Assembly (NCBI GenBank): GCA_910589415.1
Contig: OU342630.1
Location: forward strand, 81,774,186 to 81,838,185
Source of the DNA: Malachius bipustulatus
Lineage: Eukaryota > Arthropoda > Insecta > Coleoptera > Melyridae
Direction of reading: 5' to 3'
DNA length: 64,000 nucleotides
The translations under genes and the position numbers were made by a program. The first letter of the stretch is position 1; every line of letters starts with the position of its first letter. Under the pieces are notes generated by a model that saw only the letters and a list, made by a program, of their open reading frames with translations, had not been told where the DNA came from and ran no database searches. Shown piece by piece: positions 1 to 12,400 of this stretch.

Positions 1-3000
1 TAAGGGGCAAGCTATGATATGCATCATTATTAAACCAAGCCTTCGATTTCGATACCATCCCATTTATATCATCTATAAAAGAGGCACCAATAATATACCG
101 TTTTCTTGTTGAGATTGGTTCCAGCTTAGTCTGAAATTTAAAAAAGTTCTATCCAGTACAGAAAAAAGTAAAATATTTTCTTGAAGTAGGTAGTTTAGGT
201 CATAGTTTCGCGTTTGTTTCGATAAAAATCAATATAATAGTAGATTTAGGCAAGAAATTCAATCCAAATTTTTAAAAAATAAAATAAAGAAAAAGCAAAT
301 TCATTTTTCTTACCTCTCTAATAAGTACGTCACTTATATTTACACCATCAACATAATTATCCTTTTGCTGCCCCAGCAAGGTTTCATAAGCTTTACCTAT
401 CGCATTCATAGTTTTACTATGTTCCACTAAAGTTATTGACTTATCATAGTCATCTAACGTGAATACTCTGGCGGGCATCGTTTTAACACTCTGATTATTT
501 TTGACAAGCAAAACGGCAATTATTATAAACAGTACGGGTATGACCAACTGAACGAGATGCTGAACCCACGTTCTCACCATAGATAAAACTTTCTTCAAAA
601 CCATTGCCAAAAGCTGGTTGTATATAAGAGGAGTTCCTGTCAGTAATTTCGTTGACGTCTTTATTTCCACTAGAATAAAAATTATCAGTTAAAGAAATAA
701 GTAATTTGCCAAAGTTTCCTAAGTAGAGGTCACGGTAAAATATTACAGTAGTCAAAAATAAGCTTTCTTGTTATAAACCTCGGATCTTGAGTAGCCCAAG
801 CTTGTCGAGCAGGGTGTCAAAAATTAAAAAATAAATCAGTTGTAGGTAATTTTTATTTGTAAACAGCTTGAGATAATGTAACCAAATTCGGTGTGCAAAT
901 TTGGATTATTTGATTTTCTAATTTTTAATTTTAATTTTAAGAGACTTTTTTTTTTCCAATTGAACTGGCCCTCCAAAGTGTGAATATTATTAGGAAAAAA
1001 GTTCTGGAAAAAAAAACTTTTAGGGGTAATTCACACCCTTGCAGAGAACAAGGGTGGATAAAATTATGTAATTATGGAAGCTCCCTGCTAGTAGTATTCG
1101 AATACCTAGCCGTCTTTTTTTTATTCCAAGTCATTTCAGAAAAAAATAGATAAATGTTAATTTTTTACCCTACTTTAAGGGGCTGTAACTTCTTAGGGGA
1201 GGCTTTTAGAATTTTTTTTTTATGACAAACCCCCCTTAAAATTCAGCAAGGAATCTCCAGTTGAATTTTCTGCACTGATTAATGAAACAGCCTTTAGAAC
1301 AAAAGAAACTGATTTTTGGCTGCTGGATTTTTGACCTCTAGCTAAGAAACACCTTGGTAAATAATTGTATAATAATTGTATAGGATGTTCATTCAATCTG
1401 GGTTAGTATTGTTGCATTTTAAAAACTGTAAATTTATACTAATCATAAATAATAATATTATTCCGTTATTATTGAAGACGATTGGTTAAAACAAATCTTC
1501 ATGAAATCATAATCATCAATTTTTGCCAATTTAATATAATGCTGAACCAAGAAAAAATTTGGGGCTCACCTACATACGAGACATATACTTATAATCGGAA
1601 ACATCGTGACTTAAATAGCGTATTGCCATCTAGCGACTTAAAGTACTACTTTCATGTTATCGTCAGAGATTCTACCAGAGACATCTCTAATTTATCACTA
1701 TTATATTTCTGATGATCACACCAAACAATATTTGACTGGAAGATTGCTTCTGTTCTATAAATAATCACTTTTTTCTGGATAACTTAAAATAAGAACATTT
1801 TCTCTCCTCATAACTTCATTTCTGGATACAGCCTGAACCGCAAAATATTTTTTAACGGAAAAACCAAGTGTTTATTTTGAATTATGTGCAACATAATGTT
1901 GCTCCCTCGTCCCTAATAAGGCGGCTCGGTTCGTAAATTTTCCTTGGTAATAATAGATATCATTATAGACTCGTGGTATAATTATCTACTATTATACCCC
2001 GCAGAATCCTCCTTAGTCCAGCCAACGAATGACCCAAAATGAGGTGTAGAGTGCGTGAGTGTCCCTGCCTATGAGATTCCTCCAGAAATTTGTGAAGTTA
2101 GGGTTAGGGTATATGAACATACCAAAAGTCCTGACATCTAGGTGGAGAACCAGGAGGGGGGAAGGGAGAGGTAAGGTCCCAATTTTTGAATTTCCGCTTG
2201 TATCTCGTAAAAAATCGCAGGATAAAATTTTCTTGTAACAAAATATAAAAGCTCATAAAATTATCACTTTTATGGTATAGATTTTTTCCGAACTCTTAAC
2301 CGTTTTCGAGTTACACGGCTCTTTCTCTGATGAATATTTTAGCCCATATGAAGGAATGTTTAAAAGAAAATGTGAGATAAAATGATATTTTTTTCGAAAA
2401 TATCTACTTTTGGGGAGTGTGTAGGAGCGTAAAAACGGTTGAGAATTCGAAAATCCTATAGAAAAAAAGTTGTAGATAATTTTATGAGCTTTCATTTATT
2501 ATAGGGAAAATTTCCCTAATTTTTGAGATATAACACGAAACCCCAAAAGTGGGACCTTTCACGCCTCCCCTAGATCACCTAGATGTCAGAACTTTTGATA
2601 CGTTTACTCACTAACCCCCTGAACAAGTTTCTGAGGGAATTGCTTATGAACCTGCTCACGAAGTCTACACCTCCTTCCTTGACTGGACTAGGTATATTAA
2701 TGGACATATTATTCACCTCTGAAGATGTTTTTTTTTCTCTTATGACAGTCACGCATATATTTTTAAATTTTGGACCCCTTAATTGTTTTGGTAACGTTAA
2801 AGTGACACCAAAAAATGAAAACCTTTTCCCGGTTATGTCGAAAATGACTCAAGGACTTAAAATGAAACTTTAGCAACAACAGTAGATTTTCAATATTAAC
2901 AAATAATGATCTATCCAAGATTTCTCTCTATACCAATTATGGGGGTGAGGCAAGATTTAAAAACAAATGCGTGACTGTCATGAGAGAAAAAAATCCACCT

Positions 3001-6000
3001 TCAGTCAATCAATCCAACTTATACAGAATGTTCCCTATGCTAATTTTACGAATTCCTCGTTTTCAAAAAAAAAAAAAAAATCACAATGACTTTGTTAAAT
3101 GTTTTAGGTATTCTGATAAAAAAAAACCTTTGCATGAATAGACGAACAGTTTGAATGAATCCCCTTTCAAAACTATAATAATATTAACATTTTTAGCACC
3201 TTTATAATCAGAAGAATGTCCATTTGCAACAGGTCGTTCTTCAGTTAGATGATCAGCACCGACTCTGTAAAATTAAATTATATCTCAAGTTAGTATGGTA
3301 ATCTCAACTTTCAAACTTAATAGACTTACTTTAGAAACACTTCTTCTAGAGTTGTTAGAGAAATTCCGTAGCTTCTGATACCCAAACGTGCAGAATTTCT
3401 ATCCAGGTCATCAAGCATTGACTCAAATTTGTGAGACAAATTCTCTGCTAAGATGTACCGCATTTCTGATCCAACATTGCTTTGAACCTTAAAAAAATGA
3501 TTTCGTCAATAATTAATTGCTAACTTAAATTTCTTGACAAAAATGTATGTTTTTTTTTGTCAAATGAAAATAAGCCACAGATGTTTGCAATCCAGAATAT
3601 ATCAAAATATTGATTTAAGCAATACCTAACTAATCTTAACCATTTTTACATTTTTTTTTGATTAGGTAGTACATAAAATAGTTAAATAATTTAAAATTTA
3701 ATATCCAACAAATAATACGCCACTGATTTAGTCCATACTGAAATGGATCGCACCTAGGTAGGATGATAAGGAAAATATTTACATCGCCCTCATTAAATCA
3801 GTCCGAATCAAAAAAGTAAACAGTGCAAGCATTAGGTACGTAAATACCTAAAGGTAAAATTGTTAGGAAATTAAATACAGCTACGCGCCGTTACATCAAT
3901 AGAAACGATTCCTGCCAGCACATTAAATATTCATAACATAAAAGTTCTCGCTCTAGTAAAATTCCAGCCCCTAAAGAACGTCCGAAGGACCGGCAAGCTT
4001 GCCAGATGTTAACGCAGGGTATTGTAAAAGACAGTCGCTGCCCGCGTGATGAAAAGAAGAGCTGACCTAGAAACAGACCGCCGCCGCCGGGTGGAAGATT
4101 TGTGTGGAATCATAACTTAGACAATAATCCTTTTCAAAGACAATAGTAACTCGTTCGATATTACACCTACGATAATGAAAATTACACCAATCGAAAAAAC
4201 GAATAAATAAATGGCAACAGCCAAAAATTCGCTGCGGTCCCGAAACTGCAAGTAGGGGAAAACGCGAAATGAAAGTTAAGCCGGTGCAATTATAATAACT
4301 AGACACAATGGAAAGGTGCAGAACGCGTCGACCGATTTGAAGGAAAATTTAGGTAGTTCAGGTTTAGGACAATTCAGTAAGGTAGCCGCGAGGTCAAATC
4401 GCTAAGTCCCGTGATTAGGGAAATATGATTAAGGAATAAATCACGGTATAGGGCAGTACCAATAAGGTGCATTGTTGCGCGGTGTTTAGAATTGTTGCGA
4501 GGCAGCATCGACGGGTGCAATAAAAGGTAGAACAAGACAAATAACAACAAGGTATACAAAGTGATAACTAAATACAGTATCACTCAGGTTATGAATTAAA
4601 TAAACGGAGGTGAAATAATTCACACTCCTAGGTAAATCAACTGTGAAAATAAAATCATTAAATAAAGGAGAATCGGAAGGAACGATTTTATAAAAGATAC
4701 GAATCAACATTCAGGAGAATGGCAACCCCGTACTCGAATAACCGAATAGGCAACAAGACAGACATTCCCGCCATATCCCGGGTCGTCTGTAACCAAAGTG
4801 TTTGTATTCTTTAATTAATTCAAGCTGTTGCTTGAAATGAAATCAAAGAAACTAGAAAAAGGAAATTAGGCAAGGAAAATCGTTGAATAGGTGAATCACA
4901 CAGACATTTCCGCAATATACCGGATAGTCTGTAACCGAAATAAAAGCAAAACGAAATAATAAGACATTTCCGCAATATACCGGATAGTCTGTAACCAAAA
5001 CAAAAGCAAAACGAAATAATAAGAAAGCACAGGTGTGCAAAAGAGTGGTTTCTGAAATAGATAGAAGTGTGAAAGATATATGAAATATATCTATCTTCGC
5101 TTTCCATTTTTTTGTACTCTCTATGCAAAATCACAGCCCATCTCGCCCTTCACCATTTTACGCCCTTGCAAACGAATTCTCTCGCTCATCATTCGCTTTT
5201 AAACTCCCTGACAGGAAGTCTACCGTTAACAACAAGTCCCAGTAAATTTCCCCGCTTTTCCGAAAGAAATCCCAATCAACCGAGATCCAATGAGTCATAG
5301 TAGGTTCTTTTGCGCATCCGTTTCGGCCATACTAATCCTGGCATACCTCAATCAAAGAGCAGGGGTGACTACGGTAAAAACTACGGTAAAAACTACGGTA
5401 AACACAACGTAGGAAAACACAGCGGTCCTATTAGGGGAAACCCAGAGGTAAATAGACGATACACTGACTTTTCGCGAAAGACGAACGGACCAGGGGTCGT
5501 ATCGTTACAATACTAACAATTTAGGCGCACATACTCTAACATAATTGTCTACTGGTCAAAAACTAGTTTTGATTGGGACAAGCTCATAGATGGACTATTG
5601 ATTTAGGGATTTGAGGTGATATTTCCTAAAAAATTGAAAAAATATACCCTTAATAAACTCGGTACCTCTCTTTTCAATGGGTGTAGGATCCTCAGAGGCG
5701 GGATATTACGAAAGTTCGAAAATCAAAAATAGTTTATTCCTCAAAGCATATCTAACATCGTAGGCTTCTTTAAACTACATTTGTCATCTGATTGGCTCTA
5801 AGTGTGATGAGTGGGGTTCTCAAAAAGGGAGGAATTAGGTATACCAAAACAAGGAGGCAATAGGTCAACGAATTTGTACTCAAAGATTGAAATAAAGTAA
5901 GTGTGTAGCAAATGAATTTTTGATTTACTGCAGTTTGTGACGCATTCTAAAATGAGGACATACCTGAATGCCAGGAATGTATTTCGACAGTAGCTCCGTA

Positions 6001-9000
6001 ACAAGTGAGGGCTTGCATTGTTCACTTTTGTCAATGATAAGATGGTATCCGGCTCCATATTTTTTCTTCAAAAAGAAACTTGATCCACAACATTGTAGTT
6101 CACCTCCTGCCATTATCGCTATTCTGTCACCTAGAAGATCAGCTTCATCCATGAAATGTGTTGATAGGAGAATTGTGCGTCCTGAAAAAAATATATTCAG
6201 AGATTATAATACGTATTTATATTCATTTTAATCATTTGGCTGTCCAAGAACGTTGGCTTTACCTTGTTTTTCTTCTTGAATTAAAGTCCAAAGAGCACGT
6301 CTGGCACTTGGATCCATTCCGGCCGTGGGTTCATCCAGCATCACCACTTGCGATCTGCCACAAAGGGCCATTCCGACACAAAGTTTCCGTTTCATTCCTC
6401 CCGAGAGAGTAGAGGCCTTCTCATTTTTCTAATCTCACAAAAATTGTAAAAGATGAGTTATCGGAAATCAGAATAAAAAGTTTTACTTACCTTTGGAGTT
6501 AACTCTAAAAGTGATATGTACTTCTTAATGTCAGCATCTAGTTGCTTACCCTGCAGTCCTTTCAATTTGCCAAAAAAGTACAGATGTTCGCTTACTGTTA
6601 AGTCATCGAATATTACATTGTGCTGGGGACAAAGACCCAAACTTCCTCTTACTGCGTCTATATTGGTTCTTATATCGTACCCGTTGACAAGTGCGGTACC
6701 GCCTGTAGGTGGAAACATTCCAGTCAGCATGCTCATGGTAGTTGTCTTCCCGGCACCGTTATGGCCAAGTAATGCTGTTATTTGACCTTCGTACATGTTT
6801 AGAGACAATCCCTTGACTGCTACATTGGCTCCAAACACTTTTCTAAGTCCTTTTACTTGAATACCGACAGGTAAGTTATCTGGTTCTTTTTCAAAATATT
6901 CCCCTTCATTTTCACTCGACAAAAGACTTTTATCTGAAAAAAATTAATTTTGGGATAGATCACTTGCATTTAGGCCCATATTTTCTGTATCTCCTTGAGG
7001 AAGAGCGCCTATTGTCAAAGAATCATCCTTATTTTTAACTCATTGTCGAGACTCCGAAAATAGATCAAACACGAGAAAACAATGAAAACGGCCTACATAA
7101 AAAGTTAGTGAAATTTCACTGACTAGAGACATGGTAGGAGAAGACTCAGTCCACCCTCCTATAAATCATCCTGTCTGGTGAGCTGACCCGACAGGAGCGA
7201 TCTATCCCCTCCTGGATGCAGAGAGTTCATTCTCCAGGAGTATCGCATGGAAATACATCCTGTTCAGGTTTTAGGAGTTGAATGGACCGCTCTCCTAAAC
7301 ACTTCTTGTCTAGCGTGATGAGCTAATAAGAGTTACTTCCCTTGTATATCAACGCTATTAAATCAGTTTGTTATTTTTGAAAGAATTACTTACTCAACTG
7401 TTGTGTGTCATTGCACCAGAAACTACGAGTGAATGGAAAATACCATTTCTTTGGGACTCCAAATTCTCCAGGGAATATTGCCTCAAAATAAAGAGCAATC
7501 ATCATATGTATGATACTGTCCACAACTAGCATAATCATTACATGTAACAGACTCAAATTATCATCGGAATCTATTGGCTTGTAAAAATTGCTCCACGTGA
7601 TACCTAAGAAGAGGAAAAATTAAAAAATGCATAATTAAATTAGTTGATGAGTCTGATTGTACCATCCATGGTGCCTTCAAACATAATAATTAACTGAAAG
7701 CCGTATGCCATTGCGCTGTTGAATCCTAAGCACGAAAACATTTTTGCAGTTAAACTTAAGGTATCATATTTTTGTTGTAGAAAAGAATACGGGAAATACA
7801 GTAAAAACCAGAGCAGTCCAGCTATAGTGGCTGCAACATTTGCTAAAATTCAAAATTACTGCGTTAGTCAAATTAAGATATTAGTGAAACAAACGACTTA
7901 CCTTTTGAGAAAAATACACTGACAGCAAAACAAAACGTAATTGTTGCACACATGTAAAATATTAAAAACACTACAAATATAAAATAATTTGTATAACTTA
8001 TAATAGGTTCACTATTAATGGGTAGTTTCATTAATATTCCAATTATCACAACCGCAATTAACATAAAAACAAAGGTCTTGACGAACCAAGCAGTCCAATG
8101 GAGCCAATTTGGTAATCCCATAATTTTCATAGATTCCTAAAAAAATTATATAAATCAGAACTTCGAATTAAGGAGACATTATTCTTGCAGTGGCAACACT
8201 GGCAAGCACATAGAGTTGGCTGGACGTCCAGTGAACCGGCCTGTAAAAGCACGCTTTTCACCAATCTGATCACGTCATTTGATCAGCTTGAATTGGTCTC
8301 TAGGTACTTGGTATATTCCGAGAATACATTAATGCGCAAAAAACGCGCATCGTCGATACGCTACATATTAAATCCAGAAAAGCACCATCCGCAGGTCGTC
8401 TCAATTCAGAGTGACCACCAACCGGCCGCCACCAGCGCGACAGTATTTAGGTGAAAATTTCTAGTTAATATAATCAAAATACTTACTTTTAATTGTTTTT
8501 CCTTCTCGGTGTTAATAGCCTTAACCGTACATGTGCAGGTATACATGAACGCTAACAGAAAAATCAGTCCCATAGAACTTTTCATAGCTGGCAACAGATC
8601 GTCTTTCACATAGCCAGCAGAGGGAAATCTTTGGTACCAAATTTTACCGATATTTTGAATCAAGCTGATAAGAGTCGTTATATCAGCGTCTGGTATTTCC
8701 TGGTTACCAACTGCTAACGTCATTAGGGCTTGTAGAGTAATAAAACCAGAATTCACATAATCTAAAAATAATTACATAAATAAAAAATCTATTCACTCGT
8801 CTTTTGTAAAACTACATACCTGGGGGGCCGCCAGTTTCTTGGTCGGGGGATCTAGGTCCAGGAACTTGATACACTGGGTAAAGTCTGTTTGTAAACCAGT
8901 CATCGCCACCGGAATATAACCTGGAAGAGGATCACAAAAATAAAATATATTATTTGCCGGTATTTTACAGAAAAATTGTGTGTTTATACAGGAACTCTTA

Positions 9001-10262
9001 TTTTTAGTATATCTTTCCAGTTCAGCTGTCCTGCTCGTTTGGCAACCTGAACGGAGTAAAAGTGGACGAAGCTGTTAGAGAATTTGACCGAACCGGATAT
9101 TCACCGGATACCTCCAGCGAAAAAAAAATTGATTCGTACAAGTTTTGTTTGTACCTGGTCTTTGAAGAAACAAAAAAAAGAGCCCAATAATGAGTGAACA
9201 TGAAAAATTGTTAAGATAAAAAAGAAGTGTTAACCCATATCTTCTTATTATGTATATTATGTGTTGTAGCAACACTGGCAAGCGCGGAGGCTGGATGTCC
9301 AGTACTATTTGAGTGAAGGCAGTAAGGCGTAAGAGTTCAGGACAGCACGTCTTTCAGTAACGAAAAATAGGGTCACATTACATCGAGGATCGTGTTATGT
9401 GGTAGAAACTTCTTCTTTACTCTATTTTCTTCTGTAGAAGCTCCTGGTATATATTGTTGGGGCTGTTTTGGGGCTGTTGCTAATGTGAATTTTGCGATTT
9501 TGGGATTCTGGACTCTTGACGTCGCCACCTTGCCCCGCCCCATCCTTTTCGAGAGGTTAATTTATTTATGATTCCTTATTTGTGTACACCAAAAACGTTC
9601 CTCGCTGAGTGAACAAGGTATAGTTTATTGTGATGTTGTTTGTTTTTATCTTAATAGTACGTGTAATTATCTGCTGTAAAAGTAGTTACATTAAAAATTA
9701 AAATCTTACCTCAAATCAATGCTTAGGTTTCCCAAAGGTCCGTTAAACCCAATAGCAACCATTTCTTTTTTACCATTAATTTTGTACCAATCTTCAAAGT
9801 CAGACTTGTCCGCAAACGACTGTGTTTTTATAGAAAAATTTAAATTCGCCTGTTTTGCCATATTTTCAAATTTTGTAAAGTCCATTATTTTGTTATAATC
9901 ATCCGTTGTATTTGGGTAATAATATAAGGTTTGTTCTCTGAAAAATGTTTTTGTGTAAAGAATGTTTTATCGCCTCAATTTTGTTAATTTTATAATATTT
10001 TTTGAAAATTACTACATGGAAAATATTTCTTACTGGAGAGATGAAAACATTCGAGACGTGTGAAAGGAGTGGTTGATATCAATTAGCGGATATTCCTCGA
10101 AAACTTTTACCGGCATTTTTTCTGGATCGATTAGACTTCTCATAAGAACGAGAAGAATGGAGAACAATATGGGGACACATATCTCAAAAAATGTTTGTAT
10201 TGGTCGTCTGATCTGAAGTTTGTAATTTTTCCATAGTAACAAAACAAATTTGTTCCAATTTC
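1..10262 (-). CDS. ABCA: ABC transporter subfamily A (ABCA3-like), partial, 14 exons seen
   Basis: Membrane ABC transporter; characterised ABCA relatives move lipids. Exons on the minus strand, all with GT-AG junctions and a frame that stays open: 10262-10034, 9937-9710, 8920-8820, 8761-8487, 8136-7902, 7842-7663, 7603-7394, 6933-6491, 6428-6263, 6181-5964, 3487-3330, 3264-3200, 669-314 and 130 to the edge (about 998 residues). In order they give the first membrane helix ([10 protein letters not shown]), a short luminal domain with VYQVPGPR, the rest of TMD1 with [15 protein letters not shown], then NBD1: Walker [11 protein letters not shown]-loop CPQ, signature LSGGM, Walker [13 protein letters not shown]-loop STHFMDEAD. 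The post-[16 protein letters not shown] segment, the first helix of TMD2 and the start of its luminal domain ([10 protein letters not shown]) follow. The second half lies off the window. The exon carrying the first methionine was not found; only a few residues should be missing. The short first luminal domain suggests ABCA3-like rather than ABCA1-like; the exact paralogue is not settled. Confidence 0.95.
2000..2700. repeat. Imperfect ~700-bp palindromic element in ABCA intron
   Basis: The left arm runs from about 2000 to 2340 and reads back, with mismatches, as the right arm from about 2370 to 2700. For example TGACATCTAGGTGG near 2131 pairs with CCTAGATGTCAG near 2578, and GAGGTGTAGA near 2041 pairs with the CTACACCTCC segment near 2665. 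It lies in the large intron between the exons ending at 3200 and starting at 669. It is probably an old fold-back MITE; no transposase is present. Confidence 0.7.
2712..3015. repeat. Second short inverted-repeat element in the same ABCA intron
   Basis: About 75 bases at 2712-2790, containing CTCTTATGACAGTCACGC, are repeated inverted at 2935-3015, containing GCGTGACTGTCATGAGAG. The spacer is about 150 bases. The element abuts the preceding palindrome and looks like another non-autonomous fold-back insertion. The small open frame across it has no family signature. Confidence 0.65.
4755..5022. repeat. 58-bp tandem repeat in ABCA intron
   Basis: Two nearly identical consecutive units start near 4903 and 4962 (AGACATTTCCGCAATATACC and on, ending in AAACGAAATAAT). 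A more diverged third unit begins near 4760. They sit in the 2.5-kb intron between the exons starting at 3487 and ending at 5964. The rest of that intron (3488-5963) shows no further exon: the protein reads straight through the junction (IPGIQ then VQSNV). Confidence 0.75.
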
Positions 10263-10340
10263 CTGAAAAAAATAAAAAAATTATTCAAAAACTCATAGGT
10301 ATCATTATCATATAAGCCCTTAGAATACTTTTTACATACT

Positions 10341-10598
10341 TACAGTCTTTTGCTTTTGGTTTTCCTCTTTTGTCAATTGCTTTTCCTTATTTGTCAAATG
10401 AGTTTCTTATTTTTCTATCTATTAATGAGTATAGTCATTGATTTATCAGTCAATTTCCTTTTATGTCAAATCAGTTTCACTTTATGTCAATTGCTTTTCC
10501 CATTTACGTGCAGTGACAGTATCATAATATTGGAAAAGCATTTGACAAATAAGGAAAAGCAACTAACAAAAGAGGAAAACCAAAAGCAAAAGACTGTA
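10341..10598. mobile_element. Tc1/mariner-type fold-back MITE
   Basis: Terminal inverted repeats of about 60 bp begin CAGTCTTTTGCTTTTGG on the left and end CCAAAAGCAAAAGACTG on the right, flanked by TA on both sides. The interior repeats a TTTGTCAATTGCTTTTCC-like motif. TA duplication and CAGT ends are usual for non-autonomous Tc1/mariner elements. It lies about 80 bp upstream of the first ABCA exon placed here, so it sits in a 5' intron or the promoter region. Confidence 0.8.
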
Positions 10599-10619
10599 AT
10601 ACATTAATAAGACAGCTCC

Positions 10620-10990
10620 AGGGATTAGAATGGTTACATTATTACGACATCATCGGAACAAGACTTTACTCGAAATGACAAGAACTGGGGAAACCATTTC
10701 CCCTGGGAACAACCGCAACAGGCTTCCAAGAAGAAGTACCTAATATACCATGTCCGACAAGTAGATAGATTGGAAGAGGTAACAGAGGCCAGAGGCCACG
10801 GAGCAGATAAATTACATTATGTAAGTACATTTAGCCTAGCTGCCACGCCACAAAGGCGCGGGACTCATACAGGATTAGTTCCCCGCATCAGGAATGTGCA
10901 GGTCATATGGTATCCTGGACATTCAGGGATTACCGGTTATGAGCTGACACACCACTACCACTATGCAAATCTCCGGACCAGATGAGGGAT
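10620..10990 (+). pseudogene. Non-LTR retrotransposon RNase H fragment, copy 1
   Basis: The plus frame reads VIWYPGHSGITGYELTHHYH at about 10905-10965. This matches the WxPGHSGIxGNExAD block of the RNase H domain found at the C-terminus of some insect non-LTR retrotransposons, with the catalytic-side residues decayed. The 150 bases before it are repeated at 11,795-11,938 ahead of copy 2. Remnant only. Confidence 0.6.
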
Positions 10991-10994
10991 CAGG

Positions 10995-11515
10995 GAAAAC
11001 AGACTTTGCAAAAATCGAATTTTAGAGCTAACCGGCCTTTGTACTTACAACCAAACATTGCAAAAAAAGGTCGGAACTGACCGGACTTTATCTAACAAGA
11101 CATTGTAAAAAAATCGAGCTGACCGGATTTTGCATAAATCGAATTTTCGATCTGACCAGATTTTGGATAACCGGACATGGAAAAAATCGAGCTGACCGGA
11201 TCTTGCCAAAATCGAATTTTCGAGCTGACCGGACTTTGCAAAAATCGAATTTTCGAGTTGACCGGACTTCGTAAAAATCGAATTTTCGAGCTAACCGGAC
11301 TTTGTACCTGTAACCAGACATTGCAAACAATAAATAAAAAGCACGAGCTGACCGGGTTCGGAAAAATAAAATTTTAGATCTGACCAGACTTTCAATAACG
11401 GGACTGCAAAAATAAATAAAAAAATCGAGCTGAGCCGACTTTGCGACCAGAATTTGCAAAGTCGTATTTTAAAGCTGGCCAGACTTTGCAAAAAATCGAG
11501 CTGAGTGGACCTTGT
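10995..11515 (+). repeat. ~33-bp minisatellite
   Basis: Degenerate tandem units of the form ATCGAATTTTCGAGCTGACC followed by GGACTTTGCAAAA run through this stretch; some units are shortened. They lie between the two RNase H fragments, which suggests that the repeat was part of, or expanded inside, a duplicated retroelement segment. Open frames across it are by-products of the repeat. Confidence 0.85.
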
Positions 11516-11789
11516 AATATGTAGAATCTACACATCAGTAACTTTTTTAATCCACCAGCTGCCACTGCTCTACAACTCTCGGAGTGCGTGAGTTCCGATC
11601 AGTATGTAGGTATATTAGGCCTATAATTTGTAAGTAGTAGGCAATCGAAAAGTTATTGTAGGTATAGTCACAAGAGTCACAAAAGTCGCAAGAGCGATGG
11701 GGCAACGAAGTTGGGGATCTGAGGAGAAGGTGGGAAAATGGAAAGTTGTCCTAGGAAACGGGAAGGAATAATCTGTTTTACAGACGGCT

Positions 11790-12400
11790 AAAGGGATTAG
11801 AATTGTTACATTATTACATTGGAGCAAGACTTTTCTTGACAGGACAAGAACTGGGGAGATCATTTCCCCCGAAATCAAGAACAACGTATAGGCTTCCAAG
11901 AAGAGGTATACGCCATCCGACAAGCAGATAGATTGGATTGATTAGACAAATTAAACAGCATTAGCTCCCCACTGATCCAGGGATGTGCTGGTCGTAGGGT
12001 TTCCTGAACATTCAGGGATTACGGGTTATGATCTGGCAGGCCACTATGCAAATCTCTGGATCAGGGAAAACTTTTGGAAACCGGGGCCTATACTTGGTCT
12101 GACTAACGACCTTTTAATCGACGCTTTTAAGTATCTAATGGATTTAAAAAGCGATTGTGCAGCAACACCAAGCTGCAGATTTGCTGGTCCGGATAGAAAC
12201 AGACTGTTCGACAAAATCAAACTAAGCCCGAGGGACTGGAGGGAGCTTAGACTGCTGGTTGAAGTTTCACCTGTCACAACAGTCTGAACAGACACTTGAA
12301 ACTCAAGGGATGAGGGGGACCAAGTCTGTCCCAAATGTCGAAAAGACAAAGAGTACTACTACCACTACGTAGGTATATGCGAGATGTGAAGTAACTGCGA
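11790..12400 (+). pseudogene. Non-LTR retrotransposon RNase H and zinc-knuckle fragment, copy 2
   Basis: The frame at about 11,990-12,285 reads GFPEHSGITGYDLAGHYANL, an RNase H-like block. After frameshifts the reading GDQVCPKCRKDKEYYYHYVG (about 12,310-12,375) gives the C-x2-C...H...C knuckle that follows RNase H in such elements. Several frame changes show that it is dead. Bases 11,795-11,938 repeat 10,625-10,775. Confidence 0.65.

Noticed and set aside
5310..5516. 68-codon frame with [11 protein letters not shown] repeats
   Set aside because: It comes from the short tandem repeat ACTACGGTAAAA near 5,372-5,404 inside an ABCA intron; there is no sign of a gene.
5798..6412. Plus-strand frames over 5,968-6,412 and 6,516-6,785
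   Set aside because: They are opposite-strand shadows of the ABCA nucleotide-binding-domain exons.
11088..11459. 123-codon minus-strand frame rich in SARKFDF repeats
   Set aside because: It is a translation of the ~33-bp minisatellite; the repeat explains the open frame.
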